From assembly GCA_963662395.1 (NCBI GenBank), contig OY759511.1, positions 1,116,001-1,180,000 on the forward strand: a stretch of 64,000 nucleotides of DNA, given 5' to 3'. Source of the stretch: JAPOXR01 sp963662395. GTDB taxonomy: Bacteria > Pseudomonadota > Alphaproteobacteria > Rhodobacterales > Rhodobacteraceae. The translations under genes were made by a program, and so were the position numbers. Below are positions 35,322 through 43,926 of this stretch, one piece after another. Numbering within the stretch: position 1 is the stretch's first letter; every line of letters starts with the position of its first letter. The notes below the pieces were generated by a model. That model had not been told where the DNA came from. It searched no databases and saw only the letters and a list, made by a program, of their open reading frames with translations.

Positions 35322-35483
35322 TATCCCCCTCCCGAAGCAACCATTCAGAGCCGCCGACCCTGTGTCTGCAAACCGTTACCGTCAATGAGTCGCCTCGCGG
35401 CCGGCAGTGCTTAGCATGACTTGCAGGGATCATTCCCGTCGAATCTTGTCATTGATGCATCAATTGCCATGATTTCCATCAGC

Positions 35484-36314
35484 TCAGACGAATTCCGCTA
35501 CCCGCTTCACGATCTCGGACACCACCTCGTCGGGAGGCTTCCTCCACCAGTGCCGCTTCGAGAAGATCTCGATCTCGACCGGGCCACCAAACCCGACATC
35601 CTCGAGTGCATGCCTTATGGACCGGTTGTCGATGAGGCCGTCGCCCGGCATGCCCCGGTCAAGGCGCAAATCGGTGGTCTCGGCAAGCCAGTCCGAGACG
35701 TGGAAATGTCGCAGGCGCGGTGCAGCCCGGCGAATATCGTCCGGCAGGCCAAGATCCCACCAGAGCGAGTAGGTATCGAGAGCCAGGCCCGTTGCATCAT
35801 CGGCGTCCAGTTCGTCGAGGAAGTCGCAGGCCGCCGACAGGGTCGAAATCACCGAGCGGAACCCGCAGACCATCGGATGCAGCGGCTCCAGAACGAGGCG
35901 AACGCCCGCTGACCGGGCTTCGGGCACAATGCTGGCGAATCCCTCCAGCGCCTTCCGCCGGGCTGCAGGAAGATCTTTCTCCCCCTCCCCCAGGCCACCG
36001 GTCAGCATCAGCAGGCTTCCGATGCCCAGCTCCACGCAGAATTCGATCCGGCGACGGGTCACTTCGATCTGCGATGCACGCTCGGCCGGGTTGCCGGTGG
36101 CCATGGTTCCACCGATGCACAGCGCCACCGGCTTGACCTGCGTGTCCGACAGGACCCGCCTTGCTGCCGCCACGCCGATCTCGGCCAGTTTTTCGTGCCA
36201 GATTGCGGTCATTGGCACGCCATGTCGGGCCAGACACTCCAGGCCTTCCGCGAATCCGCACTGCATCAGGGTGACCTGGTGAATGCACAGCCTGTCAAGC
36301 GGGACCCCTGCCAT
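35484..36314 (-). CDS. Sugar phosphate isomerase/epimerase-like TIM-barrel protein
   Basis: 276-residue protein of the xylose-isomerase-like TIM-barrel superfamily (IolE/Hyi-type). Metal-ligand regions are visible: VLEPLHPM (Glu, His), LALDTYSLWWD (Asp/His position) and RHFHVSDW (His), with GDGLIDNRSI and VEIEIFSKRHWW at the end. The reaction may be an isomerisation, epimerisation or dehydration of a small hydroxy acid or sugar. It is the last gene of the packed catabolic operon; its start codon shares one base with the stop of the SDR gene (TGATG). Confidence 0.8.
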   Translation of the reverse strand: MAGVPLDRLCIHQVTLMQCGFAEGLECLARHGVPMTAIWHEKLAEIGVAAARRVLSDTQVKPVALCIGGTMATGNPAERASQIEVTRRRIEFCVELGIGSLLMLTGGLGEGEKDLPAARRKALEGFASIVPEARSAGVRLVLEPLHPMVCGFRSVISTLSAACDFLDELDADDATGLALDTYSLWWDLGLPDDIRRAAPRLRHFHVSDWLAETTDLRLDRGMPGDGLIDNRSIRHALEDVGFGGPVEIEIFSKRHWWRKPPDEVVSEIVKRVAEFV

Positions 36315-37045
36315 CAGTAGGTTGCCCGCCCGCCGGTGACATCAAAGACCTGTCCGGTGGTGAACGAACAGAGCGGGCTGGCGATCCAGGCAGTCATGTC
36401 GGCCACTTCCCGGGGTGTGCAAAACCGGTTCATGGGAATGCGGCCGCGCTTGTCGGCGATGTAGTCCGGGCTCATTCCCAGCAACAGGTCGGTTTCCGTC
36501 ATCACCGGCGCAACGCAATTGACCGTGATCTGCGAGGGCAGCAACTCCCGGGCGAGCCCCTTGACATATCCGATCACGCCGGACTTGGCGGCGCCATACG
36601 CGCAGGCACCCGGGTTGCCCTCTTTCCCGGCCACCGACGATATCGCGATGATCCGCCCGGTGCCGCGATCGCGCATGTGGGGCAGGACCGCGCGGGCCGA
36701 AAGGAAAACGCCGGTCAGGTCGATGGCGAGAACCTCCTGCCATTCGTCCAGCGTGTACTCCCAGGCCGGCTTGGTCGGGCCGTTGATCCCGGCATTGGCG
36801 ACCATGATGTCGACATGCCCCAGTGCTTCAAGCGAGGCATTGAACCCCGCCGAGACCGAGACGTCACTGGCCACATCCACTTCTGCCAGGTGAGAAAATG
36901 CCGGTTCGCCCTCGGCGGTGGCGCACTCGATGTCCCATCCGGACACTTCCACCCCAAGCTCGCCGAACCTCCGGCCTATTGCCAGCCCGATCCCGCGGGC
37001 TGCACCGGTGACAATTGCCGTTTTTCCTGCCAGTTCAAGACTCAT
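36314..37045 (-). CDS. Short-chain dehydrogenase/reductase
   Basis: 243-residue NAD(P)-dependent SDR. Cofactor motif TGAARGIGLAIG is near residue 14-25, NAGI near 88, the catalytic Ser in ISSVAGKEG and the YGAAKSG Tyr-Lys pair near 153. The C-terminal TTGQVFDVTGG is typical. It probably oxidises a secondary alcohol in the same pathway as the flanking MaoC and dehydrogenase genes. It is coupled to the isomerase gene and starts nine bases after the MaoC stop. Confidence 0.9.
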   Translation of the reverse strand: MSLELAGKTAIVTGAARGIGLAIGRRFGELGVEVSGWDIECATAEGEPAFSHLAEVDVASDVSVSAGFNASLEALGHVDIMVANAGINGPTKPAWEYTLDEWQEVLAIDLTGVFLSARAVLPHMRDRGTGRIIAISSVAGKEGNPGACAYGAAKSGVIGYVKGLARELLPSQITVNCVAPVMTETDLLLGMSPDYIADKRGRIPMNRFCTPREVADMTAWIASPLCSFTTGQVFDVTGGRATY

Positions 37046-37054
37046 GTCGGCACT

Positions 37055-37486
37055 TCAGTCATTCGGCACCCATTTCAGAATGTGCTGGCCGACGGTGGTC
37101 AGTTCGCCGTGATGGTTCGTGATCCGGATATCGGCAGTGGACCGTTTGCGTTCGATGTCGATGGCAGTGAATTCATACTCGACCGTGATGGTATCGCCCA
37201 GGAATACGGGCCTGAGAAACCGGATGCGGTCGTAGCCGAGCGACACGGGCGTCTCCTGCGCCTCTCGGGCATGGGCGATGGCCATGGTGGACACGGTCGA
37301 CATGAATCCCACCAGCAGCGCCCCATGGGCCATCAATCGGCCAAAACGGGACGCCTCCATATAGGCCTTGTTGACATGGTTGGGCGAGAAGTCACCGGTA
37401 ATCCCTGCAAACATGTAGACATCGCTCTCCGATACGGTCTTGGAAAAGCTCGATCTGGCACCGACTTCGACATGAAAACCTGGCAT
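37055..37486 (-). CDS. MaoC-family (R)-specific enoyl-CoA hydratase-like protein
   Basis: 143-residue single hotdog-fold protein with the MaoC hydratase motif: FAGITGDFSPNHVNKAYMEASRFG carries the Asp and His of the active site, then LMAHGALLVGF. It hydrates enoyl-CoA esters. The start at 37486 (MPGFHVEVG) is chosen because upstream codons of the open frame are arginine-rich shadow sequence. It lies eight bases after the Gfo/Idh gene in the operon and with the acyl-CoA dehydrogenase and CoA-transferase would make a beta-oxidation-like route. Confidence 0.88.
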   Translation of the reverse strand: MPGFHVEVGARSSFSKTVSESDVYMFAGITGDFSPNHVNKAYMEASRFGRLMAHGALLVGFMSTVSTMAIAHAREAQETPVSLGYDRIRFLRPVFLGDTITVEYEFTAIDIERKRSTADIRITNHHGELTTVGQHILKWVPND

Positions 37487-37494
37487 CCTGCTCC

Positions 37495-38547
37495 TCAGCT
37501 GTTCGGGTCGGGGCCGCCGATGTCGATCCGGCGCCCGCATTCCGCGGATTCAAGCACTGCAAGCGTGGCTCTCAGGGTTCCGGTGGAATCGGCAGCCGAA
37601 ATGATCGGCCTGGCATGTCCTGCAATGACCTCGGAGAAATGCTCGATCTGGCGGATAAAGGCATCGCCGAGGTCAAGCGGGATGTCGCGGGATGTCTTCC
37701 GGGTGACCCAGCTCTCCGGCTCACCATCCGATGTCCAGTGCCGCAGATTCGGAAACTCCAGGGCACCCAGGGTGCCGGAAAACGTGATGCAGTTCTGTCC
37801 ATTGCGCGGAAAGGCCGGATTTTCGCCGGTGGCCATCTCCCAGGCCCAGGGCGAATCGGCCTGGTCGGACATGACGAAGGCACCGACCGCCCCGTTCTCG
37901 AACTGGAATGCGAAGGCTGCAGCATCCTCCTTCTCGAAGCCCTGCACCGGATTGCCAGTCAATCCGGTCACCGAATGAATTTCCCCCGCCACATGGCGCA
38001 GGTAGTCGATTTCATGGACAAGGTTGGTCAGCACGGGTCCGGCGGGCGGGCGCCGTCGCCAATCCGGCGCGTAATAGGTCTCGGGCTTTCGCACGCTCCA
38101 CTGGCCGGAAACGGTGACAAGCTGGCCCAGCGAACCGCCGCGCACGATCTCCCGGGCCCTGGCCACATGCGGATAGTAACGCCGGTGGTGACCTACCAGG
38201 ACCGACAGGCCCCTCCCCTCCGATTCCAGGACAATCTCTTCCGCCTCGGCGACGGTGGCGGCAATCGGCTTTTCGATCAGCAGGTGGCAGCCTGACTCGA
38301 GCGAGGCCAGCGCCGGCTCGAAGTGATGCTCGGTCGGCGTGGCGATGATGACACCGGATGGTGCAACTTCACGCAACATTTCGTTGTTGCATGTGAAATG
38401 CGGAATGTCGTGCCTGGCCGCAATTGCCGCCACGCTGGACAGGGGGTCGGCGATGGCAACCAGTTCGACCGACCTGACCTGCGACATCGCGACGAGGTGC
38501 CGCTTGCCGATGACGCCCGCTCCGATCAATGCGATGCGTTCAGCCAT
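37495..38547 (-). CDS. Gfo/Idh/MocA-family oxidoreductase
   Basis: 350-residue NAD(P)-dependent dehydrogenase. The N-terminal Rossmann fold starts RIALIGAGVIGKRHL; the family motif EKPIA is near residue 95, followed by HHRRYYP and the VHEIDYLRH substrate-site His/Asp. Members act on inositols, sugars and other hydroxylated compounds. The start used (MAERIAL) overlaps the end of the CoA-transferase gene by eight bases; an in-frame ATG at 38565 is possible. The substrate is unknown. Confidence 0.88.
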   Translation of the reverse strand: MAERIALIGAGVIGKRHLVAMSQVRSVELVAIADPLSSVAAIAARHDIPHFTCNNEMLREVAPSGVIIATPTEHHFEPALASLESGCHLLIEKPIAATVAEAEEIVLESEGRGLSVLVGHHRRYYPHVARAREIVRGGSLGQLVTVSGQWSVRKPETYYAPDWRRRPPAGPVLTNLVHEIDYLRHVAGEIHSVTGLTGNPVQGFEKEDAAAFAFQFENGAVGAFVMSDQADSPWAWEMATGENPAFPRNGQNCITFSGTLGALEFPNLRHWTSDGEPESWVTRKTSRDIPLDLGDAFIRQIEHFSEVIAGHARPIISAADSTGTLRATLAVLESAECGRRIDIGGPDPNS

Positions 38548-40090
38548 GGGCGTTCGCCCGGGCACGATCGAGGAAAAATTCGCTTTTCATCAGGCGTGGA
38601 GCGTCGTTCATGATCGGCGCAAATCCCATCTCCTCAACGATGTCACGGTCGAGATCGATTCCAGGCGCGATCTCGGTCAGGTGCAACCCGTCGGCGTGAA
38701 GTTCGAAGACGCAGCGCTCGGTGACATAGAGAATGGTCTGTCCCTGCGACAGCGCCTGGGCACCCGAGAAGGTGATCTGTTCGACCATGTTCACCATCTT
38801 GCGGACCGCTCCCCGGTGGTCGACCCGCAAACTTCCATCGCCCGAGGTGACCTTGGCGCCCCTGGCATCGAAGGTGCCGCAGAAGACGACCTTGCGTGCG
38901 TTCTGTGCGATGTCGACGAAACCGCCGGGGCCAACGGTCAGGCCGCCCAGTTTCGAGACGTTGACATTGCCGGCGGCGTCGATTTCGCCAAATCCCAGGA
39001 AGGCGATATCCAGCCCGCCGCCCGAGTAGAAGTCGAACTGCGCCGGGCCGTCGATCATGCAACTCGGGTTGCGGGCATAACCGAACAGGTTGCCGGTCAG
39101 CAGTGTGCCGCCATAGGTGCCGTGCTCGATGGTCTGGTAGTACCGGTCCTGCTCGCCACGGCTGGCGACAATGCTTGCGACCTCGTCCGGGATGCCGAAT
39201 CCGTAATTGACCACGGCGCCGTCACGCAGTTCTTCATGGGCGCGCCGGGCAATGATCTGACGGATGGAAAAAGTCGGCTCGGGCGGCGGCGGCTCGTCGG
39301 CGCGTTGCTCGCCCGAGATGGCCGGGTCGTAGACAAGGTCATAGCCCTGGCGCTGGTCGGGGTCGACGACGATCACGTCGACCAGTGCCGAGGGTATGCG
39401 GACCGAACGCGCGCCCAGGGTGTTGCGAGGCACCCGTTCACGCACCTGGAAGATCACCTTGCCGCCGCAACTCCTGGCCGCCGCAGCCATGGCGTAGATG
39501 TCGACATTTGCCGGTTCCTGGTCGAGGCTGATATTGCCGTCCTCGTCGGCGATCGAGCCTTTCAACAACGCGATATCGATCGGATAGGGCAGGTAGCGCA
39601 GGAATGTCCTGCCATCGATCTCGATCCGCTCGACCAGGTCTTCCGTGGTGGCCGCGTTCATCTTGCCGCCATCAATCCGGGGGTCGACGAAGGTGCCGAG
39701 GCCCACATGGGTGATGAGTCCCGGTCGCTTGGCGGCGATTTCGCGCATCAGCTGCATGGTCACGCCGGACGGCATCACATAGGCCTCGATCTGGCCGCTG
39801 CGGGCCATCTCCTGCATGCGCGGCGACCAGACCCAATGTCCACCGATCACCCGTCTGACCATTCCGGAATGGGCAAACCTGTTCAATCCTCTTTCGCCCC
39901 GGTCGCCAATGCCCAGGGCGTGGACCACTGTAAGGTCGCGGGGGTGGCCTTCATCCAGGAAGTGCCGCTCGACCGAGGCGTGAAGCAGGCCGGCCTCGAC
40001 CAGCCCGCCACCTCCGCCGATCAGCCCCACGGTGGCACCATCCGGGATCAGCGAAGCGACCTGGCAAATGTCGGCGAACTTGCTCTTCAT
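38540..40090 (-). CDS. Family I CoA-transferase (propionate/acetate CoA-transferase-like), fused alpha-beta
   Basis: 516-residue single-chain acyl-CoA:carboxylate CoA-transferase. The alpha half has the glycine loop VGLIGGGGGLVEAGLL, and the beta half has the catalytic Glu322 in IEHGTYGG. GGFVDIAQNARKVVFCGTF and TERCVFEL are typical of the family. It would activate the carboxylic acid substrate of the pathway by moving CoA from acetyl- or succinyl-CoA. It lies three bases after the acyl-CoA dehydrogenase gene and overlaps the next gene by eight, in the same operon. Confidence 0.9.
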   Translation of the reverse strand: MKSKFADICQVASLIPDGATVGLIGGGGGLVEAGLLHASVERHFLDEGHPRDLTVVHALGIGDRGERGLNRFAHSGMVRRVIGGHWVWSPRMQEMARSGQIEAYVMPSGVTMQLMREIAAKRPGLITHVGLGTFVDPRIDGGKMNAATTEDLVERIEIDGRTFLRYLPYPIDIALLKGSIADEDGNISLDQEPANVDIYAMAAAARSCGGKVIFQVRERVPRNTLGARSVRIPSALVDVIVVDPDQRQGYDLVYDPAISGEQRADEPPPPEPTFSIRQIIARRAHEELRDGAVVNYGFGIPDEVASIVASRGEQDRYYQTIEHGTYGGTLLTGNLFGYARNPSCMIDGPAQFDFYSGGGLDIAFLGFGEIDAAGNVNVSKLGGLTVGPGGFVDIAQNARKVVFCGTFDARGAKVTSGDGSLRVDHRGAVRKMVNMVEQITFSGAQALSQGQTILYVTERCVFELHADGLHLTEIAPGIDLDRDIVEEMGFAPIMNDAPRLMKSEFFLDRARANAHG

Positions 40091-40093
40091 GCC

Positions 40094-41263
40094 TCAGGCC
40101 GGGATCTTGTAGGCGTCGTCGCCGGCAAGGAGGTTGCGGGCGATGACATTGCGGTGGATTTCCGAGGTGCCATCGAAGATTCGATAGACCCTTGCGTCGC
40201 GGTAATGGCGCTCGACCGTCAGATCCTTGCTGTAGCCGGAGCCGCCGAAGATCTGCAACGCCCGGTCGGCCACGCGACCCAGCGTTTCGGATGCCTGCAG
40301 CTTTACCGCCGAAATCTGCGTTCTGGCCGACCTGCCCTGGTCCAGCATCCAGGCAGCCTGCCACAGCGCCAGCCGGGCCGCATTGATCTCGACCGCACTT
40401 TCGGCGAGCATCTGGCCGACCGACTGAAAGCCGCCGATTGGCTGCCCGAACTGGTGACGCGACCGCGAGTGCCCGATCGCCATTTCCAGCAGCATCGACG
40501 CCTTGCCGATGGCCCGCGCCCCGATCTGCGCCAACCTCACGCGCCCTAGGGCGTCGAGTGCCAGCTTCAGGCCACCACCTTCCACTCCCAGCAGGTGTTC
40601 CGGCCCGAGAGGGACCCTCTCGAAGGTCAGTTCGGCGTGGGTCGTGCCGCGCAGCCCCATCATCGGCACATCCGGCCCCACCATCACCCCCGGCCGGTCG
40701 CGATCGACGATGAATGTCGATATGCCCCTTGCTCCGGTGCCTTGACCGGTCACGGCGGTCACCACGAAAAAGTCGGAATAATGTGCATCCGAGATGAACA
40801 GCTTGTGGCCCGTCAGCGACCAGCCATCCCCGGTGGGCGTTGCCCGAGTGCGGATGGCAGCGGCGTCGGACCCGGCCTCCGCCTCCGTGAAGGCAATCGA
40901 AAATGTCTGGTCACCGCGGATCGCCGGAACCAGCCAGCGCTGCTGCTGTGCCTCCGACCCAGCCAGCAGGATGTCATAGACATTGCCGAAGGCGCGCCGG
41001 ACCAGGATGTCGGTGGTGCGCCCGAATTCCTCCTCGACAAGCATCCAGTCCATCGTCGACAGCCCGCCACCGCCCAACTCTTCCGGCATGTTCATGGCGT
41101 AAAGCCCGACCGTCCGGGACTTTGCCCGGATCGCCCCGGCAGTCCCGGCTTCCAGGCGCCCCGACTCCTCGACCATCTTCTCAAGCGGGCGCAGCTCGGT
41201 ATCGACAAAGCGTCGGACGGTGCGAACCAGGAGTAGCTGCTCGTCGCTGAGACCGAATTCCAT
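40094..41263 (-). CDS. Acyl-CoA dehydrogenase
   Basis: 389-residue FAD enzyme oxidising acyl-CoA to 2-enoyl-CoA. Family blocks: FSIAFTEAEAGSDAAAIRTRA (flavin-binding middle domain), GLRGTTHAELTFERV, QFGQPIGGFQSVGQMLAE and the C-terminal RIFDGTSEIHRNVIARNLL. Its start shares a base with the stop of the upstream SDR (TGATG), and CoA-transferase follows after three bases. It probably acts on the CoA ester made by the CoA-transferase, possibly a branched-chain acyl-CoA. Confidence 0.92.
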   Translation of the reverse strand: MEFGLSDEQLLLVRTVRRFVDTELRPLEKMVEESGRLEAGTAGAIRAKSRTVGLYAMNMPEELGGGGLSTMDWMLVEEEFGRTTDILVRRAFGNVYDILLAGSEAQQQRWLVPAIRGDQTFSIAFTEAEAGSDAAAIRTRATPTGDGWSLTGHKLFISDAHYSDFFVVTAVTGQGTGARGISTFIVDRDRPGVMVGPDVPMMGLRGTTHAELTFERVPLGPEHLLGVEGGGLKLALDALGRVRLAQIGARAIGKASMLLEMAIGHSRSRHQFGQPIGGFQSVGQMLAESAVEINAARLALWQAAWMLDQGRSARTQISAVKLQASETLGRVADRALQIFGGSGYSKDLTVERHYRDARVYRIFDGTSEIHRNVIARNLLAGDDAYKIPA

Positions 41264-42042
41264 CAGTAATAGCCTTTCGCCGCACCGCCATCACAGGCAA
41301 TCCCGGTGCCATGGATATGGCGGGCCTCCGGCGAGCAGAGGAATGCAGCCAGGGCTGCCACATCCGCCGGCTGGCCAAGCCTGCGGATGCCGTCGGCAGC
41401 GATCGAGTCGGCCTCCACCTGATCGCGGGTCTTGCCCTGCTGTGCTGCCCGGTCGGCGAAAATGCCCTCCAGCCTTTCGGTGACCGTCAGGCCCGGATGA
41501 ATCCAGTTCACGTTCACATCATCCTCGAGCCCCTTGTCCGCCAATGCCTTGGAAAAGTTGGCAAGGGCGGCATTGACCGCACCCCCGACCATGAAATCGG
41601 CGGCAGGCGTTCGGGCGAAACCGCCAACGATGTTGATCACCGTTCCCCTCGCCTCCCTCAGCGCTGGCCACAGGGCACGGGAGAGCCGCACCGCACCGTG
41701 AAACTTGAGTGCAAAACCGTCAAGCATCTCCTCGTCCGGCTGGTCGGGAAAGATGCCGCCCCTGGTGGCGCCGGCGGCGTTGACCAGGATATCGCAACCT
41801 CCGAACCTGTCGAGTGCAGCAGCGGCGGCCTCGTTGCACCCGTCAAGCGTGCGAAGATCCGCGGCATGGAATCCGACATCGCCGCCGCCAGCCCGTGAAA
41901 GCCCGTCCGCAGCAGCCTGCAGACGGTCGCCATTGGATGCCGCCAGGAAGGCGTTGCATCCGCTCTCGGCGAGTTTGCCGGCAATTGCCAGCCCGATCCC
42001 TTTTGAACCACCGCTGACAAAAGCGGTCTTGCAGTCAGACAT
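41263..42042 (-). CDS. Short-chain dehydrogenase/reductase
   Basis: 259-residue SDR with SGGSKGIGLAIAGKLAESG at the N-terminus and NAAGATRGG. The usual YxxxK is not obvious: the region reads FMVGGAVNAALANFSKAL, where the Tyr place is taken by Val or Met, so catalysis may be altered. This departure is shared by some SDRs that act as epimerases or with other bases. The C-terminus IHGTGIACDGGAAKG is ordinary. The start at 42042 (MSDCKTAF) overlaps the PanE-like gene by eight bases. Confidence 0.82.
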   Translation of the reverse strand: MSDCKTAFVSGGSKGIGLAIAGKLAESGCNAFLAASNGDRLQAAADGLSRAGGGDVGFHAADLRTLDGCNEAAAAALDRFGGCDILVNAAGATRGGIFPDQPDEEMLDGFALKFHGAVRLSRALWPALREARGTVINIVGGFARTPAADFMVGGAVNAALANFSKALADKGLEDDVNVNWIHPGLTVTERLEGIFADRAAQQGKTRDQVEADSIAADGIRRLGQPADVAALAAFLCSPEARHIHGTGIACDGGAAKGYY

Positions 42043-42991
42043 TGTCCAGCCCTTTCCGATTGCGGGTCTCCAACCCCTTGACGATCGCCGCCAGGGTTTC
42101 GAGTGTCGGTACAGAAACACCATGCCTGTGACCCAGTTCGATCACCGTACCATAGATGAATTCCACCTCGGTCGGTCGGCGGTTCAACAGATCGACACAT
42201 AACGAGGATTTGTTGTCGCCAGTCCCGCCCGGCGCGGTGATCATCTTCAGGCCCCGGACCGCCGCCCCGCGGTCAAGATCGATGCCCGTTGCCGCCGCCA
42301 CGGCATGGGCTTCATCCAGCGCCCGAAATGCCGTGGCACTGAGTTCCGGAACCGACAGCACTTCCACCGACGTCATGTCGGTCGCGCCCGAGGCCGCGCT
42401 CATGGCGATGTTGCCCAGGAGCTTTTTCCAGATGTCGCGGGTGACGTCATTCGATACATGGGTCTCCAGGCCAGCATCGGTCAGGGCCCGGGCGATGTCT
42501 GCCGCCCTCTCGCTCCTGCCACCACCCATTTCGCCGATATGCGAGGGCACCCGGCTGAAATCGCGGATATGGCCAGGTCCCTCCAGGACCGCGGCCATGG
42601 CCGTCAGCCCGCCCAGGACATTCCCTGCGCCAACCACCTTGCCGATGGTCTCCTCGTTGCCAAGGCCGTTCTGGAAGCTCACGCAGACGGCGCCGTTCCT
42701 GACCAGATGCCTGACACCCTCGGCTGCGGCGCGGGTCCCATGGGCCTTGCACTGAAAGAGAATGATGTCGGCATGGCCGATACCCGATGCACTCTCGCGA
42801 ACATCCACCGGCACCGTCCGTTCACCGCCGAAGCCGCTGATCATGAGGCCTCGCTCCTGCATCGCCGCCACGTGTTGCGCATTGGTGTCGACAAGGGTCA
42901 CGGGCAGGCCGCCTTCCTGCAGGATCGAGCCGAAAAGCGCTCCCATGCCGCCGGCACCGACAATCACCACCTCCGGTTTCCTGCCCGCCAT
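42035..42991 (-). CDS. 2-dehydropantoate 2-reductase-like protein (PanE/ApbA family)
   Basis: 318-residue NADPH-dependent ketopantoate reductase family member. The Rossmann motif VVIVGAGGMGALFG is at residues 7-20, FQCKAHGTRAAAE and SFQNGLGNEE follow, and the C-terminal domain has WKKLLGNIAMSA (catalytic Lys) and RRPTEVEFIYGTVIELG. It reduces 2-oxo acids or oxidises 2-hydroxy acids. Given the operon it may act on a pathway 2-hydroxy/oxo acid rather than in pantothenate synthesis. The start at 42991 lies two bases after the stop of the hydratase gene. Confidence 0.85.
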   Translation of the reverse strand: MAGRKPEVVIVGAGGMGALFGSILQEGGLPVTLVDTNAQHVAAMQERGLMISGFGGERTVPVDVRESASGIGHADIILFQCKAHGTRAAAEGVRHLVRNGAVCVSFQNGLGNEETIGKVVGAGNVLGGLTAMAAVLEGPGHIRDFSRVPSHIGEMGGGRSERAADIARALTDAGLETHVSNDVTRDIWKKLLGNIAMSAASGATDMTSVEVLSVPELSATAFRALDEAHAVAAATGIDLDRGAAVRGLKMITAPGGTGDNKSSLCVDLLNRRPTEVEFIYGTVIELGHRHGVSVPTLETLAAIVKGLETRNRKGLDNV

Positions 42992-42993
42992 CG

Positions 42994-43809
42994 TCACACG
43001 AACCTCACATTGATCGATCCGAGCATCCCGAAATCGGCGGTGACGCAACTGCCCCTGCCGACCGGCTGCGGCACGCAGGCAGCACCGGTCGAGACGAAAT
43101 CGCCCGCCCGGACCTGGTATCCCCGCCCGGCCAGGTGTCTCGCCAGATCGCAAAGCGACGGCAACGGCGGGCCGCGCATGCTGCCCAGGAAATTGTCTGT
43201 CGGCGGGCCACCATCCACGCTGATCCGCACGTCATGGTTCAACAGGTCCAGCCCCTGCCAGTCCTCGACCGGCGCGCCGAAGACAAAACCGATGCCGCCG
43301 CCATTGTCCGCCACGGTCATCAGCGAATTCTGTTCGGCGGTCAGATCGCTGGCAAGGAAGCGATTTCCGATGATCTCGACCGCCGGGTGCAACACCGCAA
43401 TCCCGGCCATCCGGCGCGGGTCTTCGATCTCGGCGGTCGTGACGTCGGCGCTCACGCGAAACGCAAACTCCGCTTCCACCCGCGCATCCCGGAACCGCTC
43501 GACCGGCAGGGCAGCCTCGCCGCCTTCCCAGGTGACCGACCGGAAAATCCGGCCTGGAATGACATCGCTGTGCCCGTCCCGCTCGCGCATCAGCGCACTC
43601 GTCGCCCCGACCTTCCAGCCGGATATCTCCTCGCCGACCTGCCTGGCCATCAGGTCGGCCACGAAATAGGCTTCCTCCCGGCTGCTCGGGATTTCGGCAT
43701 CCCGCAAATCGGCGATCCGGGAACAGCCGAGCCAGGCCTCTCCCAGCCGGCCGGCAAGCCCGGCAAGCACGGCTCGGCGATGGTCTGTATCGGGCAATCG
43801 AATCCCCAT
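42994..43809 (-). CDS. 2-keto-4-pentenoate hydratase (MhpD/HpcG)-like protein
   Basis: 271-residue member of the fumarylacetoacetase/MhpD superfamily. Motifs seen: GWKVGATSALM, RVEAEFAFRV (metal ligands), HPAVEIIGNRF and GDFVSTGAACVPQPVGRGSCV. Members hydrate or decarboxylate 2-oxo-enoates from catabolic pathways. It is the first gene of the nine-gene minus-strand operon and is divergent from a LacI regulator 115 bp away. Confidence 0.83.
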   Translation of the reverse strand: MGIRLPDTDHRRAVLAGLAGRLGEAWLGCSRIADLRDAEIPSSREEAYFVADLMARQVGEEISGWKVGATSALMRERDGHSDVIPGRIFRSVTWEGGEAALPVERFRDARVEAEFAFRVSADVTTAEIEDPRRMAGIAVLHPAVEIIGNRFLASDLTAEQNSLMTVADNGGGIGFVFGAPVEDWQGLDLLNHDVRISVDGGPPTDNFLGSMRGPPLPSLCDLARHLAGRGYQVRAGDFVSTGAACVPQPVGRGSCVTADFGMLGSINVRFV

Positions 43810-43908
43810 CCCTGCAGTAGGCTCGCTGATCTAATGCCACTCGGCGCGGGATTGCACTCGCAGGCAGCATGGAATTGCCTCCCCATCGCGGCGGCAAGAC
43901 CCGAAACT

Positions 43909-43926
43909 TGATTGGCACGCGTCAAT
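43909..43926. promoter_or_regulatory. Candidate LacI-type operator dyad
   Basis: TTGATTGGCACGCGTCAA is an imperfect palindrome (TTGA...TCAA outside, ACGCG centre) in the gap between the hydratase operon and the regulator. It touches the first possible start codon of the regulator, which would suit autoregulation and control of the operon. Prediction only. Confidence 0.4.

Noticed and set aside
38339..40549. 736-codon plus-strand frame
   Set aside because: Antisense to CoA-transferase and its neighbours; His/Asp/Arg-rich composition and no motif.
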